Below are positions 38,946 to 48,683 of a stretch of DNA of 64,000 nt, in pieces; position 1 is the first letter of the stretch, and the number at the start of each line of letters is the position of its first letter. This DNA is from Bacteroidales bacterium (lineage in GTDB: Bacteria > Bacteroidota > Bacteroidia > Bacteroidales > GCA-2748055). The stretch is taken from positions 34,199 to 98,198 of the forward strand of contig JARGFP010000018.1 in assembly GCA_029210585.1 (NCBI GenBank). The letters run 5' to 3'. The translations under genes and the position numbers were made by a program. A model generated the notes under the pieces. It saw only the letters and a program-made list of their open reading frames with translations. It did no database searches and was not told where the DNA came from.

Positions 38946-40991
38946 TTACTTGCGGCTGGCCAGGTAATCCATCACCTGCTTGTATACATTCTCACCATTG
39001 AACCCCAGTTTTTCATCCAGCACCTTGTAGGGTGCTGAATACCCAAAACTTTCCAGTCCGAATACCTTCCCCCTGGGACCAACCAGTCCCTGCAGGGTTA
39101 CCGGCAGTCCTGCCGACATCCCGAATACAGGGAGTGCCGTGGGGATCACGGACTCGCACCAGGCATCGTCCTGGTCGCGAAACCGGCCTTCTGAAATGGC
39201 AGATACGACCCGTACCCTGAGCTGTTCACGTTCTTCCAGCAGTGCCGCACCTTCAATCAGCGTGGATACTTCCGATCCTGATGCAACGAGGGTGACCTGT
39301 GGCACCTCCTCGGTGTCTTTTACGATATACGCACCTTTTTCTGCATGGAGGGCATCCTGGTAGCGTGTCGATCCGGGCATGGCAGGAACATCAGCGATGC
39401 CCTGGCGTGAAAGGATCAGTGCAGTGGGCGTCTTCCTGTTTTCCAGTGCCATTTTCCAGGCCACGATCGACTCTGTCCCGTCGGCAGGGCGCAATACAAG
39501 CATCGAACGGTCGCCTGAATGGTTTTTCAGGTGTTCCAGGAGCCTGATCTGTGCTTCCTGTTCCACGGGCTGGTGGGTAGGGCCGTCTTCACCTACCCTG
39601 AATGCGTCGTGGGTCCATACATAAACCACCGGAAGTCCCATCAGGGCAGCCAGCCTGACAGCCGGCTTCATATAGTCGCTGAACACGAAGAATGTCCCAA
39701 CAACGGGCACCACACCACCATGCAGTGCCATACCGTTGGCAATGGCACCCATGGTCAGTTCACTGACACCGGTTTGCAGGAAGGATCCTGAAAAATCATT
39801 CTTTTTGAAGGCCGTGGTCTTTTTCAAAAAACCATCGGTCTTGTCGCTGTTCGAAAGGTCTGCAGAGGCAACGATCAGGTTTTCCACCTTTTCATGCAAT
39901 GCGCTGAGCACCGCCCCGGCAGAAGCCCTGGTGGCCAGGTTTTCCTTTATCGCGATGGAGGAAAAGTCGATGGCCGGGGTCTTTCCATTGAGGAACATCT
40001 CCAGCTTTTTGGCCAGCACGGGATTTGCCTGCTCCCATGATTGCTGCTCCTTTTTCTTTTCAGCTACGATTTTGCGCTTGGCATCCAGTACCTCTTTGTA
40101 CCTGTCGGCCACTTCCGGGAAGATCATGAATGGGTTTTCCGGGTCACCGCCAAGATTGGCAATGGACTTTTCGAATGAGCCGCCGGCCTCGGAAAGGGGC
40201 ATGCCGTGGGTGGAGGTCTGGCGTTCGAACGAACTTCCGTCTGCTGTCACCGCTCCTTTTCCCATGATGGTTTTGCCGATGATCAGCACCGGTTTTTCTT
40301 TTTCTGCGCGGGCCTTTTCCAGTGCTTGAGTGATTTCCTCCGGGTCGTTGCCGTTAATAGTATATACGCGCCATCCCCACGCTTCGTATTTTTTAGCTGT
40401 ATCTTCACAGGTAACCACATTGGTAGTGGACGAAAGCTGGATGTCGTTGCTGTCGTAGAACATTACCAGATTGTTCAGCCCCAAAAACCCGGCGATGCGT
40501 CCCGCACCCTGGGAGATTTCTTCCTGCACCCCGCCATCGGAGATGAACGTGTAGGTCTTGTGCGCCATCCATTCGCCGAAACGATCCACCAGGAAACGCT
40601 CTGCGATCGCTGCACCTACTGCCATGGTGTGCCCCTGTCCAAGCGGACCGGATGTGTTTTCAATTCCCCTGGAGGTTTCCACTTCGGGATGTCCTGGCGT
40701 GGGACTGCCCCACTGGCGGAAGTTGGCAAGCTCCTCCATGGTATAGGTCCCTGCAAGGGCCAGTACAGAATAGAGCATGGGTGACATGTGCCCGGGGTCA
40801 AGGAAAAACCTGTCCCTGAATGCCCAGCTCATATTGTCAGGGTCGAAGTTCAGGAACCTGGAATACAATACCTCTATGTAATCAGCACCGCCCATGGCGC
40901 CTCCCGGGTGACCCGATTTGGCTTTTTCAACCATTGCTGCCGATAATACCCTGATGTTGTCTGCTGCTTTTGTGTGTTGTTCCTTGCTCAT
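38946..40991 (-). CDS. tkt: Transketolase
   Basis: Transketolase moves two-carbon units between sugar phosphates in the pentose phosphate pathway, using thiamine diphosphate. With the start at 40991 (MSKEQHTKAADNIRVLSAAM) it has 681 residues; an upstream in-frame ATG would add 46 residues that read out of the dsbD end region. The motifs KSGHPGGAMGGADY, GPLGQGHTMAVGAA, DGGVQEEISQG and DGPTHQPVEQEAQIR are conserved. The gene lies 58 bp after dsbD on the same strand, with no terminator between them. Confidence 0.96.
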   Translation of the reverse strand: MSKEQHTKAADNIRVLSAAMVEKAKSGHPGGAMGGADYIEVLYSRFLNFDPDNMSWAFRDRFFLDPGHMSPMLYSVLALAGTYTMEELANFRQWGSPTPGHPEVETSRGIENTSGPLGQGHTMAVGAAIAERFLVDRFGEWMAHKTYTFISDGGVQEEISQGAGRIAGFLGLNNLVMFYDSNDIQLSSTTNVVTCEDTAKKYEAWGWRVYTINGNDPEEITQALEKARAEKEKPVLIIGKTIMGKGAVTADGSSFERQTSTHGMPLSEAGGSFEKSIANLGGDPENPFMIFPEVADRYKEVLDAKRKIVAEKKKEQQSWEQANPVLAKKLEMFLNGKTPAIDFSSIAIKENLATRASAGAVLSALHEKVENLIVASADLSNSDKTDGFLKKTTAFKKNDFSGSFLQTGVSELTMGAIANGMALHGGVVPVVGTFFVFSDYMKPAVRLAALMGLPVVYVWTHDAFRVGEDGPTHQPVEQEAQIRLLEHLKNHSGDRSMLVLRPADGTESIVAWKMALENRKTPTALILSRQGIADVPAMPGSTRYQDALHAEKGAYIVKDTEEVPQVTLVASGSEVSTLIEGAALLEEREQLRVRVVSAISEGRFRDQDDAWCESVIPTALPVFGMSAGLPVTLQGLVGPRGKVFGLESFGYSAPYKVLDEKLGFNGENVYKQVMDYLASRK

Positions 40992-41049
40992 TGTTACAGT
41001 AATTTTGTTTGATTTAATAAACGCCCATAAAAGTAGCGATTTTTTTTTC

Positions 41050-43197
41050 CTATTTATTTGCTTTGACAAGTCCTTCCTGCATCCAGTTGGTGTAGCTGTC
41101 GACATCCAGGTCGGTTCCCCGCGGCTCATGCACCACGTTCCCTTCGCTGTCCATGATCACGTACAGCGGCACGGTGTTGGTCCGGAACATGGAAATCTCG
41201 TAATCCACGTTTTGCTGTCCGATGGTTTTTTTCACCTTGCCGTCGACTTCCGAGGTATACCACTCTTCCTCCGGTAGTTTCACGTTCACATCGGTATACA
41301 GTGAAATGAGCACGAAATCGTTCCGGAGCATCGATTGTACGGTAGGGTCGGACCATACCGCGGCTTCCATTTTCTTACAGTTGGAGCAGAAGCGGCCGGT
41401 GAAATCCAGGAACACCGGTTTCCCGGTTTTCTCCGCACAGGCGAGTCCTTCTTCCAGGTCGTAGAACGACGTGAGTCCATAGGCTGTATGGAACTCATCG
41501 GTATGTTTTTCAGGAACGCATTCTTCAGCCACATCACCTGTAGCAACAACCGTTGCAGCCGGAGCTGAAGCCTGCGTCATGTCGATCCACCCGGGTGATT
41601 TCGGGGGCAGCAGGGGAGAGACCATGGTCAGCCTGGCGCCGAAGAGTCCCATGAACATGAATATGGCAAAGGCGAAGGATACAATCGCGAGCAGCAGCCT
41701 GGGCACCTTGATATAGGGAAGGTCGCTGTCGTGCGCGAATTTCAGTTTCCCCAGCAGGTACATGCCCATGAGGAAGAAGAGGATCGTCCAGACGACCAGT
41801 ACCACTTCGCGGCTGATGATGTCATGCCTTGGATCGAGCGGTTGCAGGAACTTCATGGCGAAGGCCAGCACAATAAACCCGAGTACCACTTTCACACTGT
41901 TCAGCCATCCGCCCGATTTGGGCAGTCCCTTCAGCAAGGAAGGGAAGATCGCAAACAGGGTGAAGGGGATGGCGAAGGCCAGTGCAAAACCAAACATCCC
42001 GAGAATAGGTTTCAGTGCGAGTCCGCCTGCAGCTTCCACCAGCAGCGCACCCACGATGGGGCCTGTACAGGAGAAAGAAACAAGCACGGTGGTAAGGGCC
42101 ATAAAGAACGCACCTGCCACCCCGCCTTTGTCAGCGCTCTGGTCGGCTTTGTTCACCCACTTGGAGGGCAGCACCAGCTCGAACATTCCGAAGAAAGAAA
42201 ACGCGAAAATGACGAAGAGCAGGAAGAAGATCAGGTTGGGAATCCAGTGCGTACTCAGCATATTGGCTGCGTCCGGACCCAGGTTGGTGAGGCTCACAAT
42301 CACTCCGAGCAGCGTGTAAATGGCAATAATGGAAAGGCCGAATACCGACCCGCGGAATACACTGCGTGCACGGTTCTGACTGCCCTGCATGAAAAAGCTT
42401 ACGGTCATGGGGATCATGGGGAAAACGCACGGTGTGAGCAGTGCCAGCAGCCCTGCACCAAATGCGATCCAGAAGAAACGCCACAGCGACTTTTCGTCGT
42501 CACCGCTCAGTCCGGCAGACCCTGCGGCGGATGGTTCCGACAATTGCTCACCGGGTGCGCCTGTCACACTCCCGGGCTCCGATGCCGGTTCAGGAACCAG
42601 AGAAGTTACCACTTCCCCGGGTTCGCCCGCATCACCGGTGCCTGTTCCATCCGCAATTTCCGATACATTTCCTTCCGCTGCATTCCCTCCGGCTGCGGCT
42701 GTGCCGGCTTCACCTTCATTTTCCGCTGCAGTCCCGGATCCGGCAGACTGCAGGTTGAAGGAGAATGCTTCATAGGCCGGGGGCAGACAGTTGGCATCAT
42801 CACATACCTGGTATTCGATCTCTCCCGAGAGGGTGGCTGACGGGGCTGTGAGCCTTACCTTCTGCCTGAATTCTGCCTTCCCGGCAATGGTTCCCACATC
42901 AATCTGGAAACCCGGGTCGAATTTTATTTTTGGCTTGGTTACCTCGATGATGTCGCCCACCAGTTCCACTCCTGCTGTTTCTTCGTAGGAGGGCCGGGTA
43001 GGGATGGGGCCGTTTTCGGGGAGGTATGCTGAATAGAGGTGCCACGGAGGATCGATCTTTGCCTTGTACACAAGTTCGAATGTGTTGTCCCCGGTCCGTT
43101 CTGCTTCAATGGTCCAGGAAACAGGATCAATGGGCTGCGCAAATGCTGCCAGTGATAGCATCAGTCCGCTTATAATTGCTACAGTCTTTGTCATCAT
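41050..43197 (-). CDS. dsbD: Thiol:disulfide interchange protein DsbD
   Basis: DsbD passes electrons from cytosolic thioredoxin across the inner membrane to periplasmic thiol proteins. The 715-residue protein has a signal peptide, an N-terminal domain with QVCDDANCLPP (redox pair), a poorly conserved Gly/Ala/Glu-rich linker of about 80 residues, an eight-helix CcdA-like membrane domain with Cys in LLTPCVFPM and SFSCTGPIVG, and a C-terminal thioredoxin domain with FCSNCKKME. The linker is longer and of lower complexity than usual. A partner could be the TlpA-like lipoprotein encoded at 3159. Confidence 0.93.
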   Translation of the reverse strand: MMTKTVAIISGLMLSLAAFAQPIDPVSWTIEAERTGDNTFELVYKAKIDPPWHLYSAYLPENGPIPTRPSYEETAGVELVGDIIEVTKPKIKFDPGFQIDVGTIAGKAEFRQKVRLTAPSATLSGEIEYQVCDDANCLPPAYEAFSFNLQSAGSGTAAENEGEAGTAAAGGNAAEGNVSEIADGTGTGDAGEPGEVVTSLVPEPASEPGSVTGAPGEQLSEPSAAGSAGLSGDDEKSLWRFFWIAFGAGLLALLTPCVFPMIPMTVSFFMQGSQNRARSVFRGSVFGLSIIAIYTLLGVIVSLTNLGPDAANMLSTHWIPNLIFFLLFVIFAFSFFGMFELVLPSKWVNKADQSADKGGVAGAFFMALTTVLVSFSCTGPIVGALLVEAAGGLALKPILGMFGFALAFAIPFTLFAIFPSLLKGLPKSGGWLNSVKVVLGFIVLAFAMKFLQPLDPRHDIISREVVLVVWTILFFLMGMYLLGKLKFAHDSDLPYIKVPRLLLAIVSFAFAIFMFMGLFGARLTMVSPLLPPKSPGWIDMTQASAPAATVVATGDVAEECVPEKHTDEFHTAYGLTSFYDLEEGLACAEKTGKPVFLDFTGRFCSNCKKMEAAVWSDPTVQSMLRNDFVLISLYTDVNVKLPEEEWYTSEVDGKVKKTIGQQNVDYEISMFRTNTVPLYVIMDSEGNVVHEPRGTDLDVDSYTNWMQEGLVKANK

Positions 43198-43346
43198 ATA
43201 TTACGTTTTATACTTGCACTGCTGGGATTGTCGAACAACCCCCCGGTTCCTTACAGGCACCGCGTGGTTAATTGACAAAAATAATGATAAATAAACAATG
43301 AACCTGTCAGATTGTTTATAGCGGCAAAGTTAGGGGAAATTGTGTG

Positions 43347-44906
43347 TTACTTGGTCTTTCTCAGCAGTTGTTCACCATTCTGATCGAGGATGATGAATTC
43401 CAGGTAGGTGGCAGAATCCAGTGGCTCGACATTGATCCTGCACTTCATCTCGCGGCGCCACCGTTTCAGGACAGACACCAGGCCTTTCTGCAGGTAGGCG
43501 GCAAAGAACGGATGTACCTGGAGGGTTACCTTTTTCAGGGATTCGTTTTTCACCAGGGTTTCCAGTTCAAGCTTCACCCGGTCCTCCAGCAGGATGGCAG
43601 GCTGAATTTTGCCGGTGCCCCCGCAGGTCGGACACGATTCGGCAGTTTCCACATGCATCTCCGGGCGTACCCTTTGACGGGTGATCTGCATCAGTCCGAA
43701 TTTACTCAGGGGCAGTATGTTGTGCTTGGTTTTGTCGCGCGACATCACCTCTTTCATGCGGTTGAACAGCTTTTGCTTGTTGTCCGCCTTGTGCATATCG
43801 ATGAAGTCTACCACGATGATCCCCCCCATATCGCGCAGCCTCAGCTGGCGGGCGATCTCCTCGGTGGCCGCTAAATTCACTTCTGTTGCATTGCTCTCCT
43901 GGTCGAGGCCCGATTTGGCCCTGTTGCCGCTGTTCACGTCGATGACATGCAGCGCTTCGGTATGTTCAATGATCAGGTAGGCGCCCTGCTTGAAGGAAAC
44001 AGTGCTTCCGAAGGATGCCTTCATCTGCCGTTCGATCTCGAATTTCTCAAAGATCGACTGGCTGCCGGTATACAATTTTACGATCTTCTCCTTTTCGGGA
44101 GCGACTTCGCTGATGTATTGCTTGACTTCCTGGTAAACCTCCTTGTTGTCAATGAAAATATTTTCGAAATTCCCGTTCAGGTGGTCCCTGATGATGGAGG
44201 TGGCACGGCTCTGCTCTTCCTGTACCAGCTGCGGCAGCTGCTTTACATTGATATTGTCGAAGGCACTCTCAAACTTCGTCACGAGCGAACGCAACTCTGT
44301 ATCCAGTTCTGCCACCTTGCAGTTCTCCGCCACGGTTCTTACAATCACCCCGTAATTCTGTGGCCTGATGCTGTTGATCAGGTTGCGCAAACGCTCCCGT
44401 TCTTCCTGGGTAGCGATCTTTGACGAGATGGAAACTTTGTCGGAAAAGGGCATCAATACCAGGTTCCTTCCCGCGATGGATATCTCGGAGGTGAGCCTGG
44501 GTCCTTTCGTGGAGATCGGTTCCTTGGCCACCTGTACAAGTACATGCTGGCCTGACTTGAGGACTTCGTTAATTTTCCCGTGTTTGTTGATATCCTTCTC
44601 TCTCCGGAACTTGGAGACCGCAATCGATCTCCCCCGTTTGCTCAGGGCCTGGTTGACATATTTTCCAAGGGTACTGAACTGCGGTCCCAAATCAAGGTAA
44701 TGCAAAAACGCATCCTTCTCATATCCAACATTAACGAATGCTGCATTAAGACTGGGCATGGTTTTTTTAACCCTGGCAAGATAGATGTCTCCAACGGAGA
44801 ATTTCTGCTCCGGTTTGGACCGGTTTAGCTCAACAAGTCTTTTATCTTCCAGCAGAGCAATTGAAACCTCTGATTCCGAGGCTTTAATGATCAATTCACT
44901 GCTCAC
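43347..44906 (-). CDS. rng: Ribonuclease G/E family endoribonuclease
   Basis: A 519-residue RNase of the RNase G type (no long C-terminal degradosome scaffold as in RNase E). An S1 domain (~38-125) is followed by the RNase H-like DNase-I-like core with catalytic Asp residues in HVIDVNSG and VVDFIDM and the zinc-link CPTCGGTG that joins subunits. It cleaves single-stranded RNA with 5' monophosphates, for example rRNA precursors. It lies downstream of the HU gene and the 30-residue ribosomal protein gene, separated by a hairpin at 44950-44977. Confidence 0.95.
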   Translation of the reverse strand: MSSELIIKASESEVSIALLEDKRLVELNRSKPEQKFSVGDIYLARVKKTMPSLNAAFVNVGYEKDAFLHYLDLGPQFSTLGKYVNQALSKRGRSIAVSKFRREKDINKHGKINEVLKSGQHVLVQVAKEPISTKGPRLTSEISIAGRNLVLMPFSDKVSISSKIATQEERERLRNLINSIRPQNYGVIVRTVAENCKVAELDTELRSLVTKFESAFDNINVKQLPQLVQEEQSRATSIIRDHLNGNFENIFIDNKEVYQEVKQYISEVAPEKEKIVKLYTGSQSIFEKFEIERQMKASFGSTVSFKQGAYLIIEHTEALHVIDVNSGNRAKSGLDQESNATEVNLAATEEIARQLRLRDMGGIIVVDFIDMHKADNKQKLFNRMKEVMSRDKTKHNILPLSKFGLMQITRQRVRPEMHVETAESCPTCGGTGKIQPAILLEDRVKLELETLVKNESLKKVTLQVHPFFAAYLQKGLVSVLKRWRREMKCRINVEPLDSATYLEFIILDQNGEQLLRKTK

Positions 44907-44949
44907 AATGTAATATCTTTAATAGCCGTTGTATTAACTTAACAGAAAT

Positions 44950-44977
44950 AAACCTAAAGCATCATGGCTTTAGGTTT
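44950..44977 (-). terminator. Hairpin between the small ribosomal protein gene and rng
   Basis: AAACCTAAAGC (44950-44960) and GCTTTAGGTTT (44967-44977) form a perfect 11-bp stem with a 6-nt loop. On the minus strand it is followed by ATTTCTGTT. It could end the HU-COX24 transcript, attenuate rng, or be a processing site for RNase G itself. Confidence 0.6.
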
Positions 44978-45006
44978 ATATATGTGTTATGAAAAGAACG
45001 AAATGG

Positions 45007-45099
45007 TTATTTCCTCTTCTTGTGCCTGTTCTTCCGCAAGCGCTTTTTACGCTTGTGGGTTGACATTTTATGTCTTTTTCTTTTCTTTCCGCTAGGCAT
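45007..45099 (-). CDS. AURKAIP1/COX24-domain small ribosomal protein
   Basis: A 30-residue, extremely basic protein (MPSGKKRKRHKMSTHKRKKR, ending RHKKRK). The sequence matches the AURKAIP1/COX24 family of tiny Bacteroidota proteins related to mitochondrial mS38 and mycobacterial bS22, which bind the decoding region of the 30S subunit. It lies 26 bp after the HU gene and before rng on the same strand. Confidence 0.88.
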   Translation of the reverse strand: MPSGKKRKRHKMSTHKRKKRLRKNRHKKRK

Positions 45100-45125
45100 A
45101 ATCTAAATGTTATTCGGTGCTTAAC

Positions 45126-45410
45126 TTACTTAACGTTTGTTTTCACTTTGTTGACAAAAGTTTTAGCAGGCTTGAAGGAAGGAATGAAATGTTCCGGAAT
45201 AATGATGGTGGTGTTCCTGGAAATGTTCCTTGCAGTCTTTTTGGCTCTTTTCTTTACGATAAAGCTCCCAAATCCCCTGAGGTAAACGTTTTTGTTGTCA
45301 CTCAGTGAATCTTTGATGGACTCCATGAATGCTTCTACTGTCTTTTGTACAGTCACCTTTTCAATTCCAGTGTTCTTTGAAATCTCGTTAACGATATCTG
45401 CTTTTGTCAT
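45126..45410 (-). CDS. HU/IHF family DNA-binding protein
   Basis: A 94-residue nucleoid protein. MTKADIVNEISKNTGIEKVTV is the helical dimerisation half and VYLRGFGSFIVKKRAKKTARN the conserved strand leading to the DNA-binding arm (NTTIIIPEHFIPSFKPAKTF). The start at 45410 is preferred over one eight codons earlier. It bends and compacts DNA as a homo- or heterodimer. It has a strong promoter and is divergent from mutY. Confidence 0.95.
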   Translation of the reverse strand: MTKADIVNEISKNTGIEKVTVQKTVEAFMESIKDSLSDNKNVYLRGFGSFIVKKRAKKTARNISRNTTIIIPEHFIPSFKPAKTFVNKVKTNVK

Positions 45411-45465
45411 TTTAATAAAACCTTTAATTATCAATGATTTACGTTAGTTTCTTTTTTCTAATGTG

Positions 45466-45498
45466 CAAATATAATTGTTTTTCACAATTATTTACAAA
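45466..45498 (-). promoter_or_regulatory. Promoter of the HU gene
   Basis: On the minus strand TTTG (45495-45498) and TATATTTG (45466-45473) are separated by 21 bp, a full consensus match. The leader is about 50 nt. Confidence 0.75.
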
Positions 45499-45554
45499 TG
45501 AAATAGATTAATTTTATTTTCAACCTGATAATTGAAAAATGTGAGGCGAAGATA

Positions 45555-46616
45555 ATGAAAATTAGCGAGATAATATTGGAATGGTACAAAAAAAACAAGA
45601 GATTGTTGCCCTGGCGGGAAACGCGGGATCCATACAAGATATGGCTTTCTGAAATCATTCTCCAGCAGACCCGTGTGAACCAGGGGATGGAATACTACCA
45701 CAGGTTTGTTGCGCGATTTCCCGACGTGCACCAGCTGGCAGTTGCAGAGGAGCAGGAAGTGATCAAGCTCTGGCAGGGACTGGGGTATTACAGCAGGGCG
45801 CGCAACCTGCTGGCGGCTGCCCGGCAGGTGGAAAATGAGTTTGGCGGGAAGTTCCCTTCCAGGTACAGCGACCTGCTGAAACTGAAAGGTGTCGGACCCT
45901 ATACTGCAGCCGCTGTGGCATCGATTGCCTATAAAGCGCCCGTCGCAGTGGTGGATGGTAATGTATCCAGGGTACTGGCCAGGCTGTATGCCGTGCAGGA
46001 CGCGGTGAATATTCCAGCGGGCGGGAAGCAGATCGAGGCATTGGCCGTGGAACTGCTTCACCGGGGGAACCCGGGCGACCACAACCAGGCGATGATGGAG
46101 TTCGGGGCCCTGCAATGTGTACCGGTGGCCCCGGACTGCCTGGCGTGCCCGGTGCAGCAATTTTGTAAGGCATTCAGCAACGACCTGGTGGCAGCATTGC
46201 CCGTTAAACAGAAAAAGGCAAAGATCAGGAACCGGTATTTTACCTACCTTATTATAAGGGAGGGGGTGCACACCTATATATCCAGGCGCACCGGCAATGA
46301 TATCTGGAGGGAGATGTATGAATTCCCGTTGATCGAGCACGACAGTGCGCCGGATGAAACGGAGATACTTCATGCTGCTTCACTGCTGACTGGACTGGAG
46401 GGATCGCGGCTGACCATCAGCAGGCTGTCAGACCCGGTGCGGCACCAGCTCACCCATCGCAGGATCATTGCGCGGTTTTTGCACCTGGAAACTCGCGGGA
46501 ACCTGCTGCAGGCGCCGGGCCACTGGAAGCGCGTGAGATTCAGCGAGGTGGGTGACCATCCGCTTCCCCGGCTGATCGACAGGTATCTTGAACTTAATGG
46601 CGAAAGTCCGGATTAG
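45555..46616 (+). CDS. mutY: Adenine DNA glycosylase MutY
   Basis: MutY removes adenine paired with 8-oxoguanine. The 353-residue protein has a helix-hairpin-helix (LKGVGPYTAAAV), catalytic Glu in LSEIILQQT and Asp in VVDGNVSRV, a 4Fe-4S cluster motif Cys-x6-Cys-x2-Cys-x5-Cys (CVPVAPDCLACPVQQFC), and the C-terminal NUDIX-like 8-oxoG recognition domain. It is the first gene of the conserved mutY-ssb-gldE-gldD group, 45 bp before ssb. Confidence 0.96.
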   Translation: MKISEIILEWYKKNKRLLPWRETRDPYKIWLSEIILQQTRVNQGMEYYHRFVARFPDVHQLAVAEEQEVIKLWQGLGYYSRARNLLAAARQVENEFGGKFPSRYSDLLKLKGVGPYTAAAVASIAYKAPVAVVDGNVSRVLARLYAVQDAVNIPAGGKQIEALAVELLHRGNPGDHNQAMMEFGALQCVPVAPDCLACPVQQFCKAFSNDLVAALPVKQKKAKIRNRYFTYLIIREGVHTYISRRTGNDIWREMYEFPLIEHDSAPDETEILHAASLLTGLEGSRLTISRLSDPVRHQLTHRRIIARFLHLETRGNLLQAPGHWKRVRFSEVGDHPLPRLIDRYLELNGESPD

Positions 46617-46630
46617 TTCTCACAAATTCT

Positions 46631-46638
46631 TATCTTTG
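46631..46638 (+). promoter_or_regulatory. -7 box of the ssb promoter
   Basis: TATCTTTG matches TAnnTTTG and ends 23 nt before the ssb ATG; no good -33 element is visible in the mutY 3' end. Confidence 0.5.
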
Positions 46639-46661
46639 GGGTTCAAATCAAAAGAAGCAGT

Positions 46662-47342
46662 ATGGCAGTCAATAAAGTTATCCTGGTCGGGAATGTTGGC
46701 AAAGATCCTGAAACAAGGTATCTCGATGAAAACACTCCTGTTTGCAAATTCCCTCTGGCCACCAGTGAGGTCTACCGGAACAGGGACGGGGAGAAGGTCG
46801 AGCAGACGGAATGGCACAATATTGTGCTGTGGAGGGGGCTTGCCAAAGTAGCGGAACAATATGTGAAGAAAGGCGCACAATTGTACATCGAAGGAAGAAT
46901 ACGCAGTCGTTCCTACGATGACAAGGACGGTATCAAAAGGTACATCACCGAGATTGTTGGCGACAACATGCAGATGCTCGGCCGCAGGCAGGATGACAAC
47001 CAGCAGGATGGCGGAGACCAGCAATATGGTTCCGGCAGCCGGCAATCCGGCGGTTCACAGGAGTCAGCCGGAACGCAGCAAACAGGGGCTTCGCAGCAAC
47101 AGGGAACTTCTCAGCAGCCAGGGGCCGCTCAGCAACAGGGAACTTCTCAGCAGCAGGGAGCTGCACAACAACAGGGAGCATCGCAGCAACCAGGCGGAAC
47201 TTCTCCGTCCGGAAGCAGCCGGCAATCGGATGTATCCTCCCCCGGTGGCTCCGGCGATTCAGGAGATCCCCACGGTGCAGCACCTGGTAATGATCCGGAT
47301 ATTTCAGGTCCGGAAAATGAGCAGGATGACCTGCCTTTCTAG
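46662..47342 (+). CDS. ssb: Single-stranded DNA-binding protein with repeat-rich linker
   Basis: SSB coats single-stranded DNA during replication and repair. The OB fold spans residues 1-108 (VILVGNVGKDPETRY, WHNIVLWRGLAKVAEQYVKKG, YIEGRIRSRSYDDKDG). The linker (109-218) is long and Gly/Gln/Ser-rich, including six tandem copies of a six-residue unit (QQQGTS/QQPGAA-like, residues 145-179). The C-terminal tip DDLPF, the docking site for partner proteins, is intact. At 226 residues it is longer than typical Bacteroidota SSB. Confidence 0.95.
   Translation: MAVNKVILVGNVGKDPETRYLDENTPVCKFPLATSEVYRNRDGEKVEQTEWHNIVLWRGLAKVAEQYVKKGAQLYIEGRIRSRSYDDKDGIKRYITEIVGDNMQMLGRRQDDNQQDGGDQQYGSGSRQSGGSQESAGTQQTGASQQQGTSQQPGAAQQQGTSQQQGAAQQQGASQQPGGTSPSGSSRQSDVSSPGGSGDSGDPHGAAPGNDPDISGPENEQDDLPF
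47094..47198. repeat. 18-bp tandem repeat in ssb
   Basis: About six 18-bp units with point differences, each encoding a Gln-Gln-Gln/Pro-Gly-Ala/Thr-Ser/Ala block in the disordered linker. The period preserves frame, so unit number can change without harm. Confidence 0.75.
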
Positions 47343-48683
47343 ATGAACGAATCATTGAATGGTTTGGAAACACAACTTATCCCACTTTTACAACTGGTAT
47401 TTCACCCGGTAACAACAACCGTAATTATCGAGCTGCTCGTGGTAGTGCTGCTGCTGGTATGTTCGGCACTGGTATCAGGATCCGAGGTGGCATTCTTCTC
47501 ACTTACCCCTACAGAAAAAGAGGGTTTGCAGGAAAAGAACAACCGCAGGACCCAGGCGGTAATGGAATTGTTGAAAAAGCCGGAAGACCTGCTGGCCAAT
47601 ATTCTGATCTCCAACAACTTCGTTAACGTCGGTATCGTGATCCTCGCCAGTTTCATTACCACGACCCTGATGGATGCAAGTGCGATGCCTGTGCTCGGAT
47701 TCATCATCCAGGTGGTGATCATCACTTTCGTGATCCTGTTGTTCGGGGAGATCCTGCCCAAGATCTATGCCGACCGGTTCTCGGATTCCTTTGCATCGGT
47801 CATGTCGATTCCGCTCAGGATTACCGGCCGGCTGTTCCGTCCGCTGATTTTCCTGCTCACGAAATCCACTTCCCTGGTGAATAAACGCATGTCGGGCAAG
47901 CGCAAGAATATCTCCATGGACGATCTTTCCGAGGCGCTTGACATCGCCACGGGGGTGATCTCCGATGAGAAAAAGATGCTGGAGGGAATTGTAAAATTCA
48001 GCAACCTGGAGGCTTCCGAGATCATGAAACCCCGCATGGACGTGGTCAATGTGGAGATCAAAACATCCATGGAAGAACTGATCAGGGTTGTCATTGAATC
48101 GGGCTACTCGCGGATCCCGGTGTACGAGGAATCGACCGACAACATCATGGGGATCCTCTATGTGAAGGACCTGCTGCCGCACATCCGGAAGACGCATTTT
48201 AATTGGCAGACACTGATCAGGCCGCCGTTTTTCGTGCCGGAAACGAAGAAGATCAACGACCTGCTGCAGGAGTTCCAGCAGACCAAGATCCACCTGGCCA
48301 TCGTGGTGGATGAATACGGCGGGATGAAAGGGATCGTTACCATGGAAGATATTCTCGAAGAAGTGGTGGGTGAGATTACCGATGAATCGGATGAGGCCGA
48401 GGAGTTTTACAGGAAACTGGACAAAAACACCTACCTCTTCGACGGGAAAACGCTGCTGAATGATTTTTTCAAGGTGACGGAACTGGATGCCGATACATTT
48501 GAGGATGTCAGGGGAGATGCAGAGACGCTGGCAGGACTGATCCTCGAGCTGAAGGGTGATTTTCCGAAGATAAACGACTCAATGAATTGCAAACATATCC
48601 GTTTTACCATTACAGATATGGACAAGCGCAGGATCAAGCAGATCAGGGTGCGTATAAACGATGAGGAGAAAAATGATGCGTAA
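47343..48683 (+). CDS. gldE: GldE, CorC/HlyC-like membrane protein of the gliding/T9SS set
   Basis: A 446-residue integral membrane protein with a DUF21/CNNM domain (four hydrophobic segments up to about residue 170; [22 protein letters not shown]), a CBS pair ([36 protein letters not shown]) and a CorC_HlyC domain at the end. In Flavobacterium GldE is encoded between ssb and gldD and associated with gliding motility/T9SS assembly. The gene directly abuts ssb (next base after the ssb stop) and overlaps gldD. Confidence 0.92.
   Translation: MNESLNGLETQLIPLLQLVFHPVTTTVIIELLVVVLLLVCSALVSGSEVAFFSLTPTEKEGLQEKNNRRTQAVMELLKKPEDLLANILISNNFVNVGIVILASFITTTLMDASAMPVLGFIIQVVIITFVILLFGEILPKIYADRFSDSFASVMSIPLRITGRLFRPLIFLLTKSTSLVNKRMSGKRKNISMDDLSEALDIATGVISDEKKMLEGIVKFSNLEASEIMKPRMDVVNVEIKTSMEELIRVVIESGYSRIPVYEESTDNIMGILYVKDLLPHIRKTHFNWQTLIRPPFFVPETKKINDLLQEFQQTKIHLAIVVDEYGGMKGIVTMEDILEEVVGEITDESDEAEEFYRKLDKNTYLFDGKTLLNDFFKVTELDADTFEDVRGDAETLAGLILELKGDFPKINDSMNCKHIRFTITDMDKRRIKQIRVRINDEEKNDA

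Noticed and set aside
41731..42840. Plus-strand open frame of 369 codons opposite dsbD
   Set aside because: Extreme Gln/His/Glu composition and full overlap with a well-conserved gene; a codon-bias artefact.
44907..45006. tRNA or small RNA suspected from the 11-bp perfect hairpin
   Set aside because: No cloverleaf or CCA end; the hairpin fits a terminator or processing site before rng.
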